Made by a program: the position numbers and the translations under genes. 64,000 nucleotides of DNA from Penicillus capitatus (Eukaryota; Chlorophyta). This document shows positions 44,644-56,002 of the stretch, piece after piece (the stretch's first letter is position 1; each line of letters starts with the position of its first letter). The stretch is taken from NCBI GenBank assembly GCA_965649825.1, contig OZ287695.1, positions 2,046,001 to 2,110,000 on the forward strand, in the 5' to 3' direction. The notes below the pieces were generated by a model, which made no database searches, had not been told where the DNA came from, and saw only the letters and a list, made by a program, of their open reading frames with translations.

Positions 44644-47600
44644 ATGGCGAAGATGACGGCGTCTGCTCTGCAATGGTCTACGTTAGTGCTCGTCTTTACG
44701 AGTCAACCGCGCACGGTCAATTGTGCTCTTATCTTTTCCAAGAGGCGCCACTTCGCCGCCACTCTTCATCTCATCGTCTCCGATGACAACGAACGGCTGG
44801 AAAGGACAGATACGCGTCGAAGTGTGCCCAAATGCCGAATGGAGAGTGCGTCGATGACCTTACGCGATGAGCGGCCAACGCGACTTATGCTATCAGGATG
44901 CCTCGTTCACCGGCGAACCTCTGACCATTGACGACTTCAATGTCACCTCAGACGACTTCGACGTCGGCGGCTACAGTCAAGACATACTTAAGAAAAACGC
45001 CACGACGTGGACTTTCTTCGCCATTTCTCTCCTCTTTCTCTTCACATTTCTTTTGTGGTCTGTCCATTGCTGCTGCTGTCGATCGGTCACACTTTTTCAG
45101 GCGTTTCTTGAGGGTCTGTTGCGTCGTATGTTGCTGTTCGAAATCGTGCGATGAACGGCGTGCACAGCACGGGAACATTCTCTGGACCAAACGGGCCGCA
45201 TTTTTGAAGGTCCGTCGTCTTAAGTCTATGCGACTCTCACTCTTTTCACTCTTTATCTTCAGGTCTGCGTTTTCGTGACGAGCATAACGGCAATGTGCCT
45301 TGCGGCCTACAGCTCTTCGAATCTAGAAGTTACCCTCTCGGATGATGCATGGGATACCGTCCATGTCGTTAAAGTAATCACCCATTCTTACACATTCTTC
45401 GACATCACTCTTTTTGCGCAATGGGTGGAGCACAGGACAAAGTGGCATCCGTTCTCGATGCTGGCGATTCCGTTGTCGAAGGACTGGAAGGAACAATTGA
45501 CTCCCTTAACGACATCGTCCACCTACTGCAAACGGATATCAACATAACTAACCTAAGACAGGACGTTCAGGTAACCAACCCCCTTCATACGTGTGGATCC
45601 TGCGATCGATCTTTTTCGCAGTGTATTGACTCTTTCTTGACCGAGATGCCGGATCCGGCATCGCTGCGGACATCCATCTTGTCACTGGACACAATCCTGT
45701 CCGCGACACTGACCGCTGAACTGGATCTGTTTACGACCAGACTGAATGCTTTGAAGACGGGAGCACTCGGGGACATCAGCGGATCGATCGATACCGTCCG
45801 CGCTTCGGAAAACTGGTTTCACGATTTTGAAAACGAAATCCGCGGCGTGAATGACGCCATAGATGATCTGCCTGGGTAATAATCTCTGTCGTCTCCAAGA
45901 CTCCTGATCGACGATGCACTGCTCAAATGCTGTCCATAGGAGCTTCTCTGCCGATCCTGCTGCAGCAGAAGATGCCGCAAACAGACTCCAGAGTGCACAA
46001 AGATATATTCGTCCTCTGGATGACTTTGTCCTTGACCTTGAGGATCTAAAGACAGCGCTGAACGACATTGTCGACTCGGCCGCCATTTCTCAGATGACGG
46101 ACATCGAATCGAGCATCGTCTCCGTTTCATCGACGATCGCCGACACCAAGACGTCACTCCAAACAGTCGAATCCGATCTTCACGCATTCCAAACCGAGTA
46201 TGATAACGTCTCTCCCTGTCTGAACGACTTCTTCGACAAAATAGCAACCATCGGCCACGAATTCATCGAGTACGTCTGTCAAATGCCAACGCATAGGTCT
46301 GCGAGCTGTTATGCACGGTAGACTTCCGATAGAGGTCGCAGACAGTAATGATCAGCTGAGCGCCGTCATCGATCCACTGGTGCAGGTCGTCGGCGCCAAT
46401 GCCTCGACTCCGGATCTCTTGGACTCGATGGCCGACATTCGGGATCGGATCGATCTTTTCGACACCACAGATCTCGAGGCGCAGCTCAACATCGCAATGG
46501 ACGACGTCGCTCTGATCACAGCCGACGCTTTGGCACTCGAAAGTCATATTGACGACATCATCTCAGCCATCTCGGCCTTTCAGCCTTTCATGGCCGAGCT
46601 TGGCACGAGACTGCGCACTTTCCTGAACCCTCCATCGACCGAAGGTTCCTCATTGGGTGAAGGACCGCACTTCATCCGTCTGTCTAGGAGAGTATGACGA
46701 CCTGGAAAACTATGCCAAGAATGTCTTCCTTTCGGCAACCGTCTCGCTCCTGAGCCTCTCCGCCGGTGCCACCACGCGTTTTGCCGACACGTTTGACAGT
46801 GCGAGCAGTATGGACAGCATCGAAGGAGATCTGATATCCAAACTCGACGTCGTCTCCGCATACACTAGCACGAAACGATGGAGAGACGTTTGCTTGGTGC
46901 GCAGGCACAGACGTCCGATCTCGCTGCGACGCGCGCCATCATCAATGACCTACCTGACCTCAGCGAGATTCTTGGATCTTTGAACGAAGCCGCTGCCGCC
47001 TACGATACCCTTGGATCCAATCCAGATACCGTTCTCGTCGATGCCCAATCCTTGCTAGAGCAAATCGACGAGCTCTCGTCCGTGACGCTCAGCAACATCA
47101 TCTCCTCAGTCCATAACGCTTCGGAAGCCGCAAGACGAGCATTGGAGGATGCACGAGACGAGAGCGTCTACGAACTGGAGGATTTCGAAGAAGAAAAGCG
47201 GGACCTCAAACTGAACCACTTTATCGAGGAGCCGGAAGATATTGGCTTCGCCCTTCTCGCCGAGGACGTCAATACCAAGCTCTATCAGGTCGGATGGCGA
47301 CATTGGGCGCCTCTTGATTGTTTGGTCTTCTGCAGGCAACGTTGTGTTTCTATTGCATGACCATTGTGTTCTGCATCGCCCTCATGGCGTTCGTATTCAT
47401 GAACTGTCAGTTTGGTATGGGTCTAACGCTGTTTCTCTTCATCTCTGTGATCATCCTGTACTACCTCGTCGCTCTGATCAGCAGCTCCATCTTGAGCGTG
47501 GAGAATGATATTTGCGCGAACCTGGAAGAAATTGTGATCCAAGAGGTCCTATCAAATCCCTCTCTCTATATCATCTCCAGCATCTAAGTCTTGTCTGTGC

Positions 47601-48275
47601 AGAACTCGGATGCTAAGTTGGATCATCTTCTGCGATACTACCTCACCAATCAAGGCACAATGCGATCTGTCATGCTCGAGGCGTTTGATTTGGATTTCGG
47701 TGAAATGGAGAACAAGGCAAGAGGCGCCGTGAGCGAAGCGGCTGAGATCATGGACGACTGGGGCACCAAAAACAGAGTACCTTCCATTCGCACCCTCCAA
47801 CTCACGACGGACGTATTCCTTTCAGCTAAGAGATGCACTCTTGTCTGTTCCCACTTCGGTCGACGTCATTCTGCAACGCATTGCCGCGTTGGAAAGGAGT
47901 TTTGAGTATGCCGAAATGCATCCACTGTACCAAACGATCAAAGGCTTCTTCTGCTGCGACATCTCATCTTTTCTCTACACCATCTGGAAAGATCTGACGA
48001 CCACAGGCAGAGACAACCGACGTTTGGCATGTCTCGAAGAAAGGGTGTGTGGTTTAGGAGCACTCTCCCTCTGTGCTATCTCTTTGGGGTTCTTGGCGCT
48101 GCACAAGATCGATAAGATGCCACGAGTCGATTGCTGTGGATGTACTTGCCGTCGTCGTTATTTCGATGATGTTCTGTCGGAGGTGGAGGAGATCAAAATC
48201 ACTGCCATGCAAAAGAGTGATACCAGAGGCAGTGTCACTCGCAAAGGCACGCAACTTGGCACAGATAGAGCGTAA
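44644..48275 (+). CDS. Prominin-like five-TM glycoprotein
   Basis: A long multi-exon membrane protein. The first TM is TTWTFFAISLLFLFTFLLW, directly followed by a Cys-rich cytosolic turn (RVCCVVCCCSKSC), then a second TM (VCVFVTSITAMCLAAYSS). A large helical loop follows (about 45.4-47.3 kb), rich in SLNDIVHLLQTDI-type amphipathic repeats. A TM pair comes next (LCFYCMTIVFCIALMAFVF and TLFLFISVIILYYLVALIS), then a second helical loop and a last TM (LGALSLCAISLGFLALHKI) before a short CCGCTC tail. Five TMs with two large loops is the prominin plan; prominins organise membrane protrusions and cilia. Tweety-type channels share the TM count, so the family call is moderate. Ten or more introns of 43-65 nt were placed. 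Confidence 0.55.
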
Positions 48276-48307
48276 TCTGGACAATCCTTCGTCTCACTCT
48301 CTTTTCT

Positions 48308-48323
48308 CACACATTTGTGTGAT
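48308..48323. repeat. Perfect short hairpin in prominin 3' region
   Basis: TCACACA-TT-TGTGTGA is a perfect 7-bp inverted repeat just after the prominin-like stop. Its core resembles the hairpin at 32112-32132 after haloperoxidase C (CACACATTTTGTGTG). It may be a 3' processing or stability element. Confidence 0.5.
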
Positions 48324-48533
48324 CCCCCTTTTTGAAAATTCTCATCCGTGGTCTTTATTGCGCGTTGTAACCGACGAGTCTGGGTTTTAATTAACGTACG
48401 AGATGTTTGAACATGATGCATTATTGCGATAGCCTGCGGATCTGCGTTTTGAGTGAACAGTATTGGAGGTGCATTGGCGTCGATTCCAGGCCCGATGGTC
48501 TAACACGACGTCCTTGCTTAGGGCTCGCCAACG

Positions 48534-49261
48534 ATGTCTTCGTACAGAACCGCTTTCGTCGGTCGGACCCTTTCCAGTCGATCGCTGCCCGTGGGCGACA
48601 GTCTAAGGACACGCACCGTCAGCGTGACCATGCAAAAGGACGGGACGATTAAATTCTCGCCTAATCCTAAAGAGGCACGTGGCGTCGGTGGCAAGGTCTG
48701 ACCGACAGGCAGCGTTCTGTGCCGGATCTGGTATCCATGTTAGACCACTTCCTTGGCAATTGGAACAAAGGAAAGGGAATTCCGTACGAAGCAGTTTGGA
48801 ACACCCAAAACGCCACCCAAGATCCTCAGCAAGTCAGCATCGCCTTGTCGGCTCGCAAGGATGTCGCCTTTCAGAGTGCAGGAATTGCGACTTCTGTCGA
48901 AACTGGAATCGGCAGGTCTGCTATCCGCATTGGAGAAGAATGGCTTGACATTAGCCAAGATTGAGGAGGCAGGTTTACTGACGACAGCTGAGAAATTTGG
49001 TCTGCTTTCTGCTGCAAGTGACAGGTGCGATCTCAGAGGGAGACATGAATGCGCAGACGGTGCCTTGTTCGTAGACAGACGCCCAATCTCTTATTCACCG
49101 TGGCGTTTGTGCTGTTTGCGATCGGACCGGCGGCCGTTTACTTGATTCCGGATGGGAGTAGTGTTTTGATCGCTGCACAGGTGGCCGTGGCCTCCATCGG
49201 TGCTCTCGGTGGGGCTGCAGCCTTTGGTGGCGCATCTCTTCTGTCGACACTGCAGAAGTGA
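48534..49261 (+). CDS. DUF1118/RIQ-like thylakoid protein
   Basis: Plastid protein of the DUF1118 family, which includes Arabidopsis RIQ1/RIQ2, factors for grana and LHCII organisation. A transit-like leader ([20 protein letters not shown]) is followed by [34 protein letters not shown], then the diagnostic helical repeat [20 protein letters not shown] with [20 protein letters not shown] and FGLLSAASD. Two C-terminal TM segments come last ([38 protein letters not shown]) before LLSTLQK. Introns: 47 nt after GVGGK and about 49 nt after AASDR. Good evidence for a thylakoid-bearing plastid. Confidence 0.85.
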
Positions 49262-49668
49262 GAAGAGTGACCTCATGCATTGCTACGCCGTAATGGATAT
49301 CTTCCTTCGTGCCATGCATATCTCCATCGGAGATCACTCTTTTGCCACATACATTCTTGTTATTCAAATTTTGGCATGCATCTTATCAAGTGGCAGAGAG
49401 TCATTTGCGTTAACCCAACAGCTGGAAGGCAAAGAAAACAGCCCGATTGATTGAGCATACACCACTGCAGAACAGTGAGCGAGATGTTGCTCTGATGTGA
49501 CAGTAAGTCTGCGTGTCACATCATTCGTTCGTCGATATCGCGTCCATTGAGACAGAAAACTACAAGACTCAGATAAGTATTAGATGAGTTCGAAAGACAT
49601 ATACATTAGAATCGCAGCAGATATGTTGCCATCTATGCAATGAGATGTGTATACATAGAGTGTGACTT
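49262..49668. other. Intergenic with free-standing inverted repeat
   Basis: Between convergent 3' ends. It contains TGATGTGACA (49493-49502) and TGTCACATCA (49514-49523), perfect 10-bp arms with an 11-nt loop. These are the same motifs seen inside introns, but here outside any coding gene. Confidence 0.6.
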
Positions 49669-51469
49669 TCAGTTTCTCAGCCGCTGAGCGCTCCTCTGAA
49701 CGGACACCATAATTTTCTTCGCGCTGTCACGCCAACCGACACTTTCGTTCGAAGACGGCGTCTCCTGTCTGACGCGTCGTAATCCACGCCAGAAGAAGGA
49801 TTGAGCAGAATCATGGGTTTCGTCACGGGGCCCAAAAAGAGGGGCACATGTGTAGAAGCAAACGCTGAAGCAGCTGGCGATGAAGACGATGTAGATGGCC
49901 ATACCAAGAACTAGGAAGAAACCCGATGCGGTACCGCCGTCACCATCACCTCCGCTGCTCAACCAAAAGGCAGCGTCGCGATTGCTGTCCGATCGCACAT
50001 CGTCGTCACTCAACGCGACCAACGGCGCCAATAGATCCGAACGTTCGTCGAGATCCTCGTCTTCGTCTGAACTGCACGGAACCGTGGGCCAGACGCGAGG
50101 CGATGGACGTCGTACTTATCAAGTTGTGATGATATCCACGAGTAGATGGCTGGACTCTTGTCACGGTTGCCGGCTTCATCAATAGCTCGTACTTCAAATG
50201 TGTGGCGTCCCGGTCCTGCACCCTGGAGGTCAAGACACCCCCATTGCTGTCCGTTCTTTTGCAGGAGAGACATACGATGATATCGTGGGGACTTTGACAT
50301 GAAAACCAATCATTCTTGTCGAGTCTGCACTGAAAGCTATTGACGCTCCAGGCGTCTTTTGCTGTGAACACAATTCTTCGGTCCGGCTGACCGAAAAGCA
50401 TATCCCCCACAATCTTCGTCCGCGGTGGAGTTCTGTCAATAATCCATGACTTTGAAGCCAAAACGTCCTTCCTTCTCGCCCTCCGCTCCTTCTACACGAA
50501 ATGCACGCGTTATGCGACAGGAAGCCCACGGCGGACTGCTTACAAAGATGTCGAGGCGATAGGTTCCCTCCTTTCGAATCTGCTTATCCAATTTCAATGG
50601 CGACGTGCAGTTGTCGACCGTCCATTCGGCGATTGCGTTTCTGATAAGGATGCATCGAAACGGCCCAGGCGTCTTCGAGGCAGATGAATCGACGGCGAAC
50701 TCCACTCGAACGCTGGCCTGTTTAAAGAAGACACGTCCGCCGTCCTCCTAGACACCACGTTACACCACACTTTTCCCTAGACAGTCTCTACCTTTGAGAT
50801 ATTGGGTGCTCGGCGCAGTTGTCGCCGATAATTGTGAAAGAGATGTGTTGAGGGGTCGACTTTAGCTCGCTGCTCCAATCTGCTGTTGTCATTCGCCTGC
50901 CTCGACTCTTCTGAGACACCTTAAAACGAACAGGGAGTTTGCAGAAGGTCCTTCTGAGTAAAGTACTCCGACCACTCTCTTGCCGATGTATGCCACCGAG
51001 ACCAGACGAGAAGAATAAGTTGGATAGAAACACACACCAAAAAAGACAGTTACGCAGCATGAGAATGGCGCCGTCGACAGCAAACTCTCTGGCTCGCTGG
51101 TTTGCAAATGTATTTAATGGAAGGTGACTTCTGTCTTGTGCTAACCGATCGACTTCTATTCTTCTCGACGGGCCTTTGCAGATTGCACCCCGCACCGTGC
51201 CATTCACTTCTTCCGCAAGACGACGGTACTGCGCTGCTGCGTAAGAGGGGACCCTGACCTCACCGTCAACTTCGACGGATAGAAGGAATACGCTCGTGTT
51301 GTGGGATGATGCATTGTTCTCTGCCATCTCGACAAGCGTAGGTCACACTGCCCGTCAAGTTGACGTATCTGCCATCGTTTTCAATAGTGCGATTCTCGAG
51401 ACTGTCTAGTTGCCCGGTATGTGAGAGCGCAGTCTGTCGGGACAGTGATTGGATGTAGGAATGAGGCAT
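49669..51469 (-). CDS. Type I membrane protein with Ig-like beta-sandwich repeat
   Basis: The spliced minus strand gives an extracellular region with WIIDRTPPRTKIVGD, SVNSFQCRLDKNDWFSC, GPGRHTFEVRAIDEAGNRD and SPAIYSW. This is the repeat (F.C.LD...W..C...H.F.VRA.D.AGN.D) common in algal and bacterial surface proteins. Then come an acidic linker (SSDEDEDLDERSDLL), one TM (GFFLVLGMAIYIVFIASCFS) and a basic cytosolic tail. Several N-glycosylation sequons lie in the N-terminal half (NRT, NLT, NAS, NTS, NGT). The N-terminal exons and the signal peptide are not resolved; the 51469 start is provisional. Probably a cell-surface adhesion or receptor-like protein. Confidence 0.55.
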
Positions 51470-52339
51470 CAGTTAGAGTCTCTTGCCATCTCCACTACAT
51501 TGCATTTCTGCGAAGCAAACAACGTCTACAGGAATAATTCATCTGAACTCGTCTAAACCTCTTAGCTCCTCATCATTGCATACTCTTGTCCAAACGAAAA
51601 GAGAAGAGCTTATCGATTTCGATACTCTATAACTGGGAGTGTCCATGTAAGGAGTGACAAACGGTCTTCCTTTTGTTCTGACTTCAAATCAAAGAAATGA
51701 TTTCTGCGTCTGACGATCTCGTCTGACCTTCACCTCTTCTGGTATCAAATCTTGCGGACCACGATGTGTTTGCTTCTGGAAAGCAAATGCTCTCGCTTTC
51801 TCAACGACAGACAGTCGTTTCGACGTTCAGGAAGACAAACGTGGAGTAATAGAGTGGCACAGATGCATGAACAAGCAGATGCTTGTATTGACTAAAAGTA
51901 AAGTGTATTCGGCATATCGTCAAGATAACGGGGATGCAGAAACTTCTAAAGAGCCGTAGAGGTCATGAAAAGCCATATCCCTATGGCAACAGCATGACGT
52001 GGTGGATCCAGATGTCGCCGCTTGATGGACGTGATTGATCTTCGTCAACAATTGCCTCGGACAATCCTGGAGTTACCAAGTCCTCGGGAGTGAAAGCGAC
52101 GAAGTCGACACTTCAGTCCACAGAACTTCGTCTCCTATTATAGATTCCAACGTTGTGGACGACCTGCTCCGCAACCTACTGGAGGAGCTCCGCTTGTTCT
52201 CCTTGGCGAATTTGATTGAGACGTTCCTGGAAGGTTGGATACAACGGTGGGTAAGGGACAAGCGCGCGTAGGATGTCTCGCTCGGCGTCGTGGTTGGCTA
52301 GGGTGGAAAAATGGATGCGAGACAAACGACGCTAAACAG
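51470..52339. other. Intergenic, left flank of the retrotransposon
   Basis: Mostly no gene. A minus-strand stretch at about 52190-52300 (HDAERDILRALVPYPPLYPT and FQERLNQIRQGEQAELLQ) bordered by an acceptor-like and a donor-like site could be one exon of a small gene disrupted or bounded by the element. Support is weak. Confidence 0.25.
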
Positions 52340-52646
52340 TGTTGTGTTAAGCCAACACGCCCCTAACAATGAGCTCATCTACTTACACTTGTGTCGATCT
52401 CCAAGCGACAGGTCGTAGGTTCGCTACACCTTCCCATCCACAAATAGACCCGCGGCTCTACGTCACAGATTCCAAGTAGATTCCGGAATCTTCGCAGAAT
52501 ATTCCTTCTTTGTTACTTAAAATAAAGTACCCTATAAAAGCTTTGTGAATGTACAGATCTTGTCTTTCGTTTGTAAGGCTTTACGTTTCAAAAGGTTTAC
52601 GTGCGCCCACCACTCAAATTGTTCCCATCTAAAACCCTACGCGACA
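52340..52646 (+). repeat. Left LTR
   Basis: 307 bp, identical by eye to 59005-59311. It contains CTATAAAAG as a likely TATA box near 52530 and AAATAAAG as a possible polyadenylation signal near 52521. Confidence 0.95.
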
Positions 52647-55600
52647 TGGTTTCGGAGCGAGTGCTCCCAATGCTGTTGTGGGTTCTATGCTTTGCTACCG
52701 TCACGCACGGCGCATGGTTCGGCTGGAAGGATGGAATAGTAGAGTTACGGGATAAAACTCTAACAAGCATCCAGAACAACATCCGTAGTGGCGAAGACTG
52801 GATTGATGGATACATCGTTAACCTCGCCCACGACTTGAATACGAAGGAACCTGTCTTGTTTCAAGAAAAAGCGACGTCCACAATTCTATACTGTACCACA
52901 GGGAAATGTGACTCGCTGACTAACGAAATCAGGGAGGAACCAGATCTGCATAAGGGAGGTTGCTTTCTGTACATCAAACCCCCGGGTGACTATTCGGTCG
53001 ACGCCGGAATGCTGCAGAAAGAGATCGCAGAATTCGTCATCGGTTGTCCAAAGGGCATTATCTTTTACGATGCCACAGACGGAATAACCATGGGCGAAGC
53101 CAACATGATGATCAAGCTTCTTAGCGAAGGTGCCAAGATCTACTGGGACGGACGACCTATATCGACAACCGACATCTCACTTTTTCTACTCGTCCGAGGT
53201 GAACCCCATCCTGAGAATTGGGGCCAGAAGGAACTTCTGGACACGTCTAGACAGAGAGTGTACGATCTGACATACGGAGACCCTCGAAACGGCAAGAACG
53301 ATTTCACCGTAATGTCGTCGGCGAGAGCTCTGCGCAGACGCTTCGGATACGCTATACCCGTAGCCGACCCCAAAGATCAAAGTGGACTCTCTGCGGGACA
53401 GCGCCGATCAATCGAAAAGGAACAACTAGAAGAGAGATCTAAAGTGACGTACTCGGACGAAATTGATGAGATTGTCGATTCAGTCGATACGTATCTAGAA
53501 GATGAATATGATGACATATATGTCGGAACCGAGCCTGGAGCATTAGATTTCGTGTACGCAATACCAGTCGAAGCGCAGCAAGATACGTACGAGGACACGG
53601 CAACCCCACAATCCGAGCCTGAAGTTGAGGCTACGCAGTCAGAGGAAGACCAAGGACCCGAACAGGAGCTTCCCCCAGAGAATGTCTTTGACATGCACGG
53701 ATTAGGGGACGCTCTACCTCTCGACGCTAGAGAATCTTGGGCTGCGATCCCCGTTTGGATGAGAGACTTGGATATCACATGGCCGGACTACGTAACGGAG
53801 ATGATGACTAGCGCCGTCGTGGGCCTTACCACTCACGGAGTCATCAACTGGGTAGCAAACAGAGGGGTACTCTCCGTCTTCTACCCGACTAATCTATTGA
53901 CGACCGTCACAATTTCAGTCATCAACAACCTCCCATCTAGGCCAAAAATCGAGGGAGAACTGAAGGCCTTCAATGAGACATTGTACGATTTGAACCAGTT
54001 TGAGAACATCTCGATAAGCGGTTCATCAACGAACTCTCAAGGCCAACAGGACTCCCAAGACACATGGGGCCCGAAAGGTTCAAATGATGACTGGAAACGT
54101 CTCAACGACACACTGGACGAGATTAGGAAGACAATATATAGAATCAACGAACATACGGAAAATCTGAAGACGGCCCTCGACGAGTGCATATGCGAGAGTC
54201 AAGTTACAGGTTGGGGAAACAGGCATGAGAATGAAACATTCCTCGACCGTTCCATAAAATGGCTAACCGGTGCCCGAGATAACGCGGTCACGTGGATGTT
54301 AGGCACGCTTTGGGATAAATTTGGACTCAGAGCAATTCGTAGTGCCCTGGCGACGGGGAACGGCTGGCAGTTGGTAGGCGCGGCTATGCTTCTGTACAAG
54401 GTCGCTGTATGGATCTTGAATGTATTCAGGAACATCCGCAAGGTTGTGATGCGAATCGTAGCCATAACCCAGGGGATTTGCTGGCTACTCAGAATCGTGT
54501 GGAATCTGATGCGGGGACATAAGGCTCAGGTGCAGCAACTGACTCAAGAACTGACCACCCAGCAGTCGTCACAGCAGCAGTCGCCACCGCCATCTCAGCC
54601 GCCATTGGAACAGACACCACCGACGCCTACACAGCAGTCGCCACCGCCGTCATCCCAAGCACCGCCGCAGGAGTCATCGCCGTCATCCAGTCCTTCTCGT
54701 CCTGTCGCGCCATCTCAGTCGCCACCGCCACCGCAACATTCGGCACCACGACGGACAGACCAACAAAATACAGTGACGGAAATCCACCCAGACCCGTCGC
54801 CGGAAGTCCGCCAAGACACTGAACAACGTGGCTTGATACAATCCTTGATGGAAAGTGTTCAAGCGATGCAAGATGGGCTTATGAGGCGCGCTGCAGAACT
54901 CGAGGACAGACTTGTCAATAGACAAGGGAGATTGGAAGAGGTTGTGGAGGCCAGCATACTTACTATCGGGCAACGAGTAGAAGCGGTTGAGGATCGGATG
55001 CGTATTCAGCAAGTCAGATGTGAGTCACCTCACCCTGAAACATCGCACGAGAACCAAGAAACAACCGAACGGAAAAAGAGTCGACAAATACGTCAGGACT
55101 CAGACGAGCGTCGCCCTAGTGAAAGTGCAACTCCACACACTCCAAAAGGCCAGACTCCCAGTAGACGCGTCGAGAAGGATGGTCCCACCATCAAGAACGT
55201 ACACAAGCTGTTGCCAAAGCGTAAAGAGAATCTCTCACAGTTCACACGCAGAATGTCGAAGCTACTCGCATTGATAGATGACCCCGTCAAGTATGCTACG
55301 GCGACGGAGAGAATCTTTAATATTGCGAACGCACAAATCCAGTCGCGTCTGCGTGGACTACCATGGGGAGATGCAGGCAACTGGCCACGTGTACAGAGGA
55401 TCATCGACGAATGCTTGCAGGGAGGGCGGAATACACAAGGCAACGCTCCAAATAACGACAAGCAAGGCGTACAACAAGAGTACGGACACACCTGCGAGAG
55501 ATGCAAGAAAAAAGGCCACTCCGGTAGAGACTGTCCTGTAATCGCGAAAGCCCCAAAGACGACAGAATCGGGGACTTTAGTACAAGCGAATCCGGTACAG

Positions 55601-56002
55601 CGCCAGAATTCTCAGAGGATGATACAGTATAATGTCCCACTCAACATGGAGAATATTGCCGGAAAAATCTCGTGCCTGTTGGACACCGGTGCGCAGACCA
55701 ATATACTTCCGGCAAAGCTGGCAAGGAGACACAACTTGGTCCTCAGGTCGTCGAAGGTTAGAGATGTAACCAGCTTCAACAACCAGACGACCAGGCCAAG
55801 TGGCGAGATCGCTTTGGTGTGTACCCTCGGGAAACAGAGCGCTGAGATTCCATTTGTCGTCTGTGATGGTGTCCAACGCCCGATTCTGGGAATGCAGGCC
55901 CTTCAAGCGTTCAAGTTGCAGCTCAACTGCGAGGAGGACGCAGTCTATGACGACAAAGGTAATAAAATACTCATCCACAACGTTTCTGTTTCAAAAAACT
56001 GA
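52646..56002 (+). CDS. Retrotransposon ORF1: signal peptide, torsin-like region, TMs, Gag, protease
   Basis: 1,118 residues. Residues 1-22 (ERVLPMLLWVLCFATVTHG) look like a signal peptide. Residues about 80-190 resemble the middle of a torsin/ClpB-type AAA+ domain: KGIIFYDATDGITMGE sits where Walker B would be and ISLFLLVRGEPHPEN where sensor 1 would be, but no Walker A is seen. Hydrophobic segments lie around 380-410 and 571-625, with NxS/T sequons between them. A Gln/Pro-rich linker and a coiled coil (about 725-800) lead to Gag with a zinc knuckle CERCKKKGHSGRDC (about 950), then an aspartic protease LLDTGAQTNILPAKL (about 1010). The start codon straddles the LTR/PBS border. A surface or membrane N terminus fused ahead of Gag is not the usual Ty3 plan. 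Confidence 0.85.
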   Translation: MVSERVLPMLLWVLCFATVTHGAWFGWKDGIVELRDKTLTSIQNNIRSGEDWIDGYIVNLAHDLNTKEPVLFQEKATSTILYCTTGKCDSLTNEIREEPDLHKGGCFLYIKPPGDYSVDAGMLQKEIAEFVIGCPKGIIFYDATDGITMGEANMMIKLLSEGAKIYWDGRPISTTDISLFLLVRGEPHPENWGQKELLDTSRQRVYDLTYGDPRNGKNDFTVMSSARALRRRFGYAIPVADPKDQSGLSAGQRRSIEKEQLEERSKVTYSDEIDEIVDSVDTYLEDEYDDIYVGTEPGALDFVYAIPVEAQQDTYEDTATPQSEPEVEATQSEEDQGPEQELPPENVFDMHGLGDALPLDARESWAAIPVWMRDLDITWPDYVTEMMTSAVVGLTTHGVINWVANRGVLSVFYPTNLLTTVTISVINNLPSRPKIEGELKAFNETLYDLNQFENISISGSSTNSQGQQDSQDTWGPKGSNDDWKRLNDTLDEIRKTIYRINEHTENLKTALDECICESQVTGWGNRHENETFLDRSIKWLTGARDNAVTWMLGTLWDKFGLRAIRSALATGNGWQLVGAAMLLYKVAVWILNVFRNIRKVVMRIVAITQGICWLLRIVWNLMRGHKAQVQQLTQELTTQQSSQQQSPPPSQPPLEQTPPTPTQQSPPPSSQAPPQESSPSSSPSRPVAPSQSPPPPQHSAPRRTDQQNTVTEIHPDPSPEVRQDTEQRGLIQSLMESVQAMQDGLMRRAAELEDRLVNRQGRLEEVVEASILTIGQRVEAVEDRMRIQQVRCESPHPETSHENQETTERKKSRQIRQDSDERRPSESATPHTPKGQTPSRRVEKDGPTIKNVHKLLPKRKENLSQFTRRMSKLLALIDDPVKYATATERIFNIANAQIQSRLRGLPWGDAGNWPRVQRIIDECLQGGRNTQGNAPNNDKQGVQQEYGHTCERCKKKGHSGRDCPVIAKAPKTTESGTLVQANPVQRQNSQRMIQYNVPLNMENIAGKISCLLDTGAQTNILPAKLARRHNLVLRSSKVRDVTSFNNQTTRPSGEIALVCTLGKQSAEIPFVVCDGVQRPILGMQALQAFKLQLNCEEDAVYDDKGNKILIHNVSVSKN
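52647..52661 (+). other. Primer-binding site
   Basis: TGGTTTCGGAGCGAG begins immediately after the left LTR, the standard position. It would pair with a tRNA 3' end of the form ...CTCCGAAACCA. The cognate tRNA cannot be named without the organism's tRNA set. It overlaps codons 1-6 of ORF1. Confidence 0.8.
55993..55999 (+). promoter_or_regulatory. Probable -1 ribosomal frameshift site
   Basis: Heptamer A AAA AAC in the ORF1 frame, immediately followed by the ORF1 stop TGA (56000-56002). The -1 frame is open from here straight into ORF2 (LRDRPVFQQADDDSQ...). A 5-bp stem GCCTG/CAGGC follows at 56010-56027. This is the classical slippery-site arrangement for Gag-Pol fusion. Confidence 0.8.
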
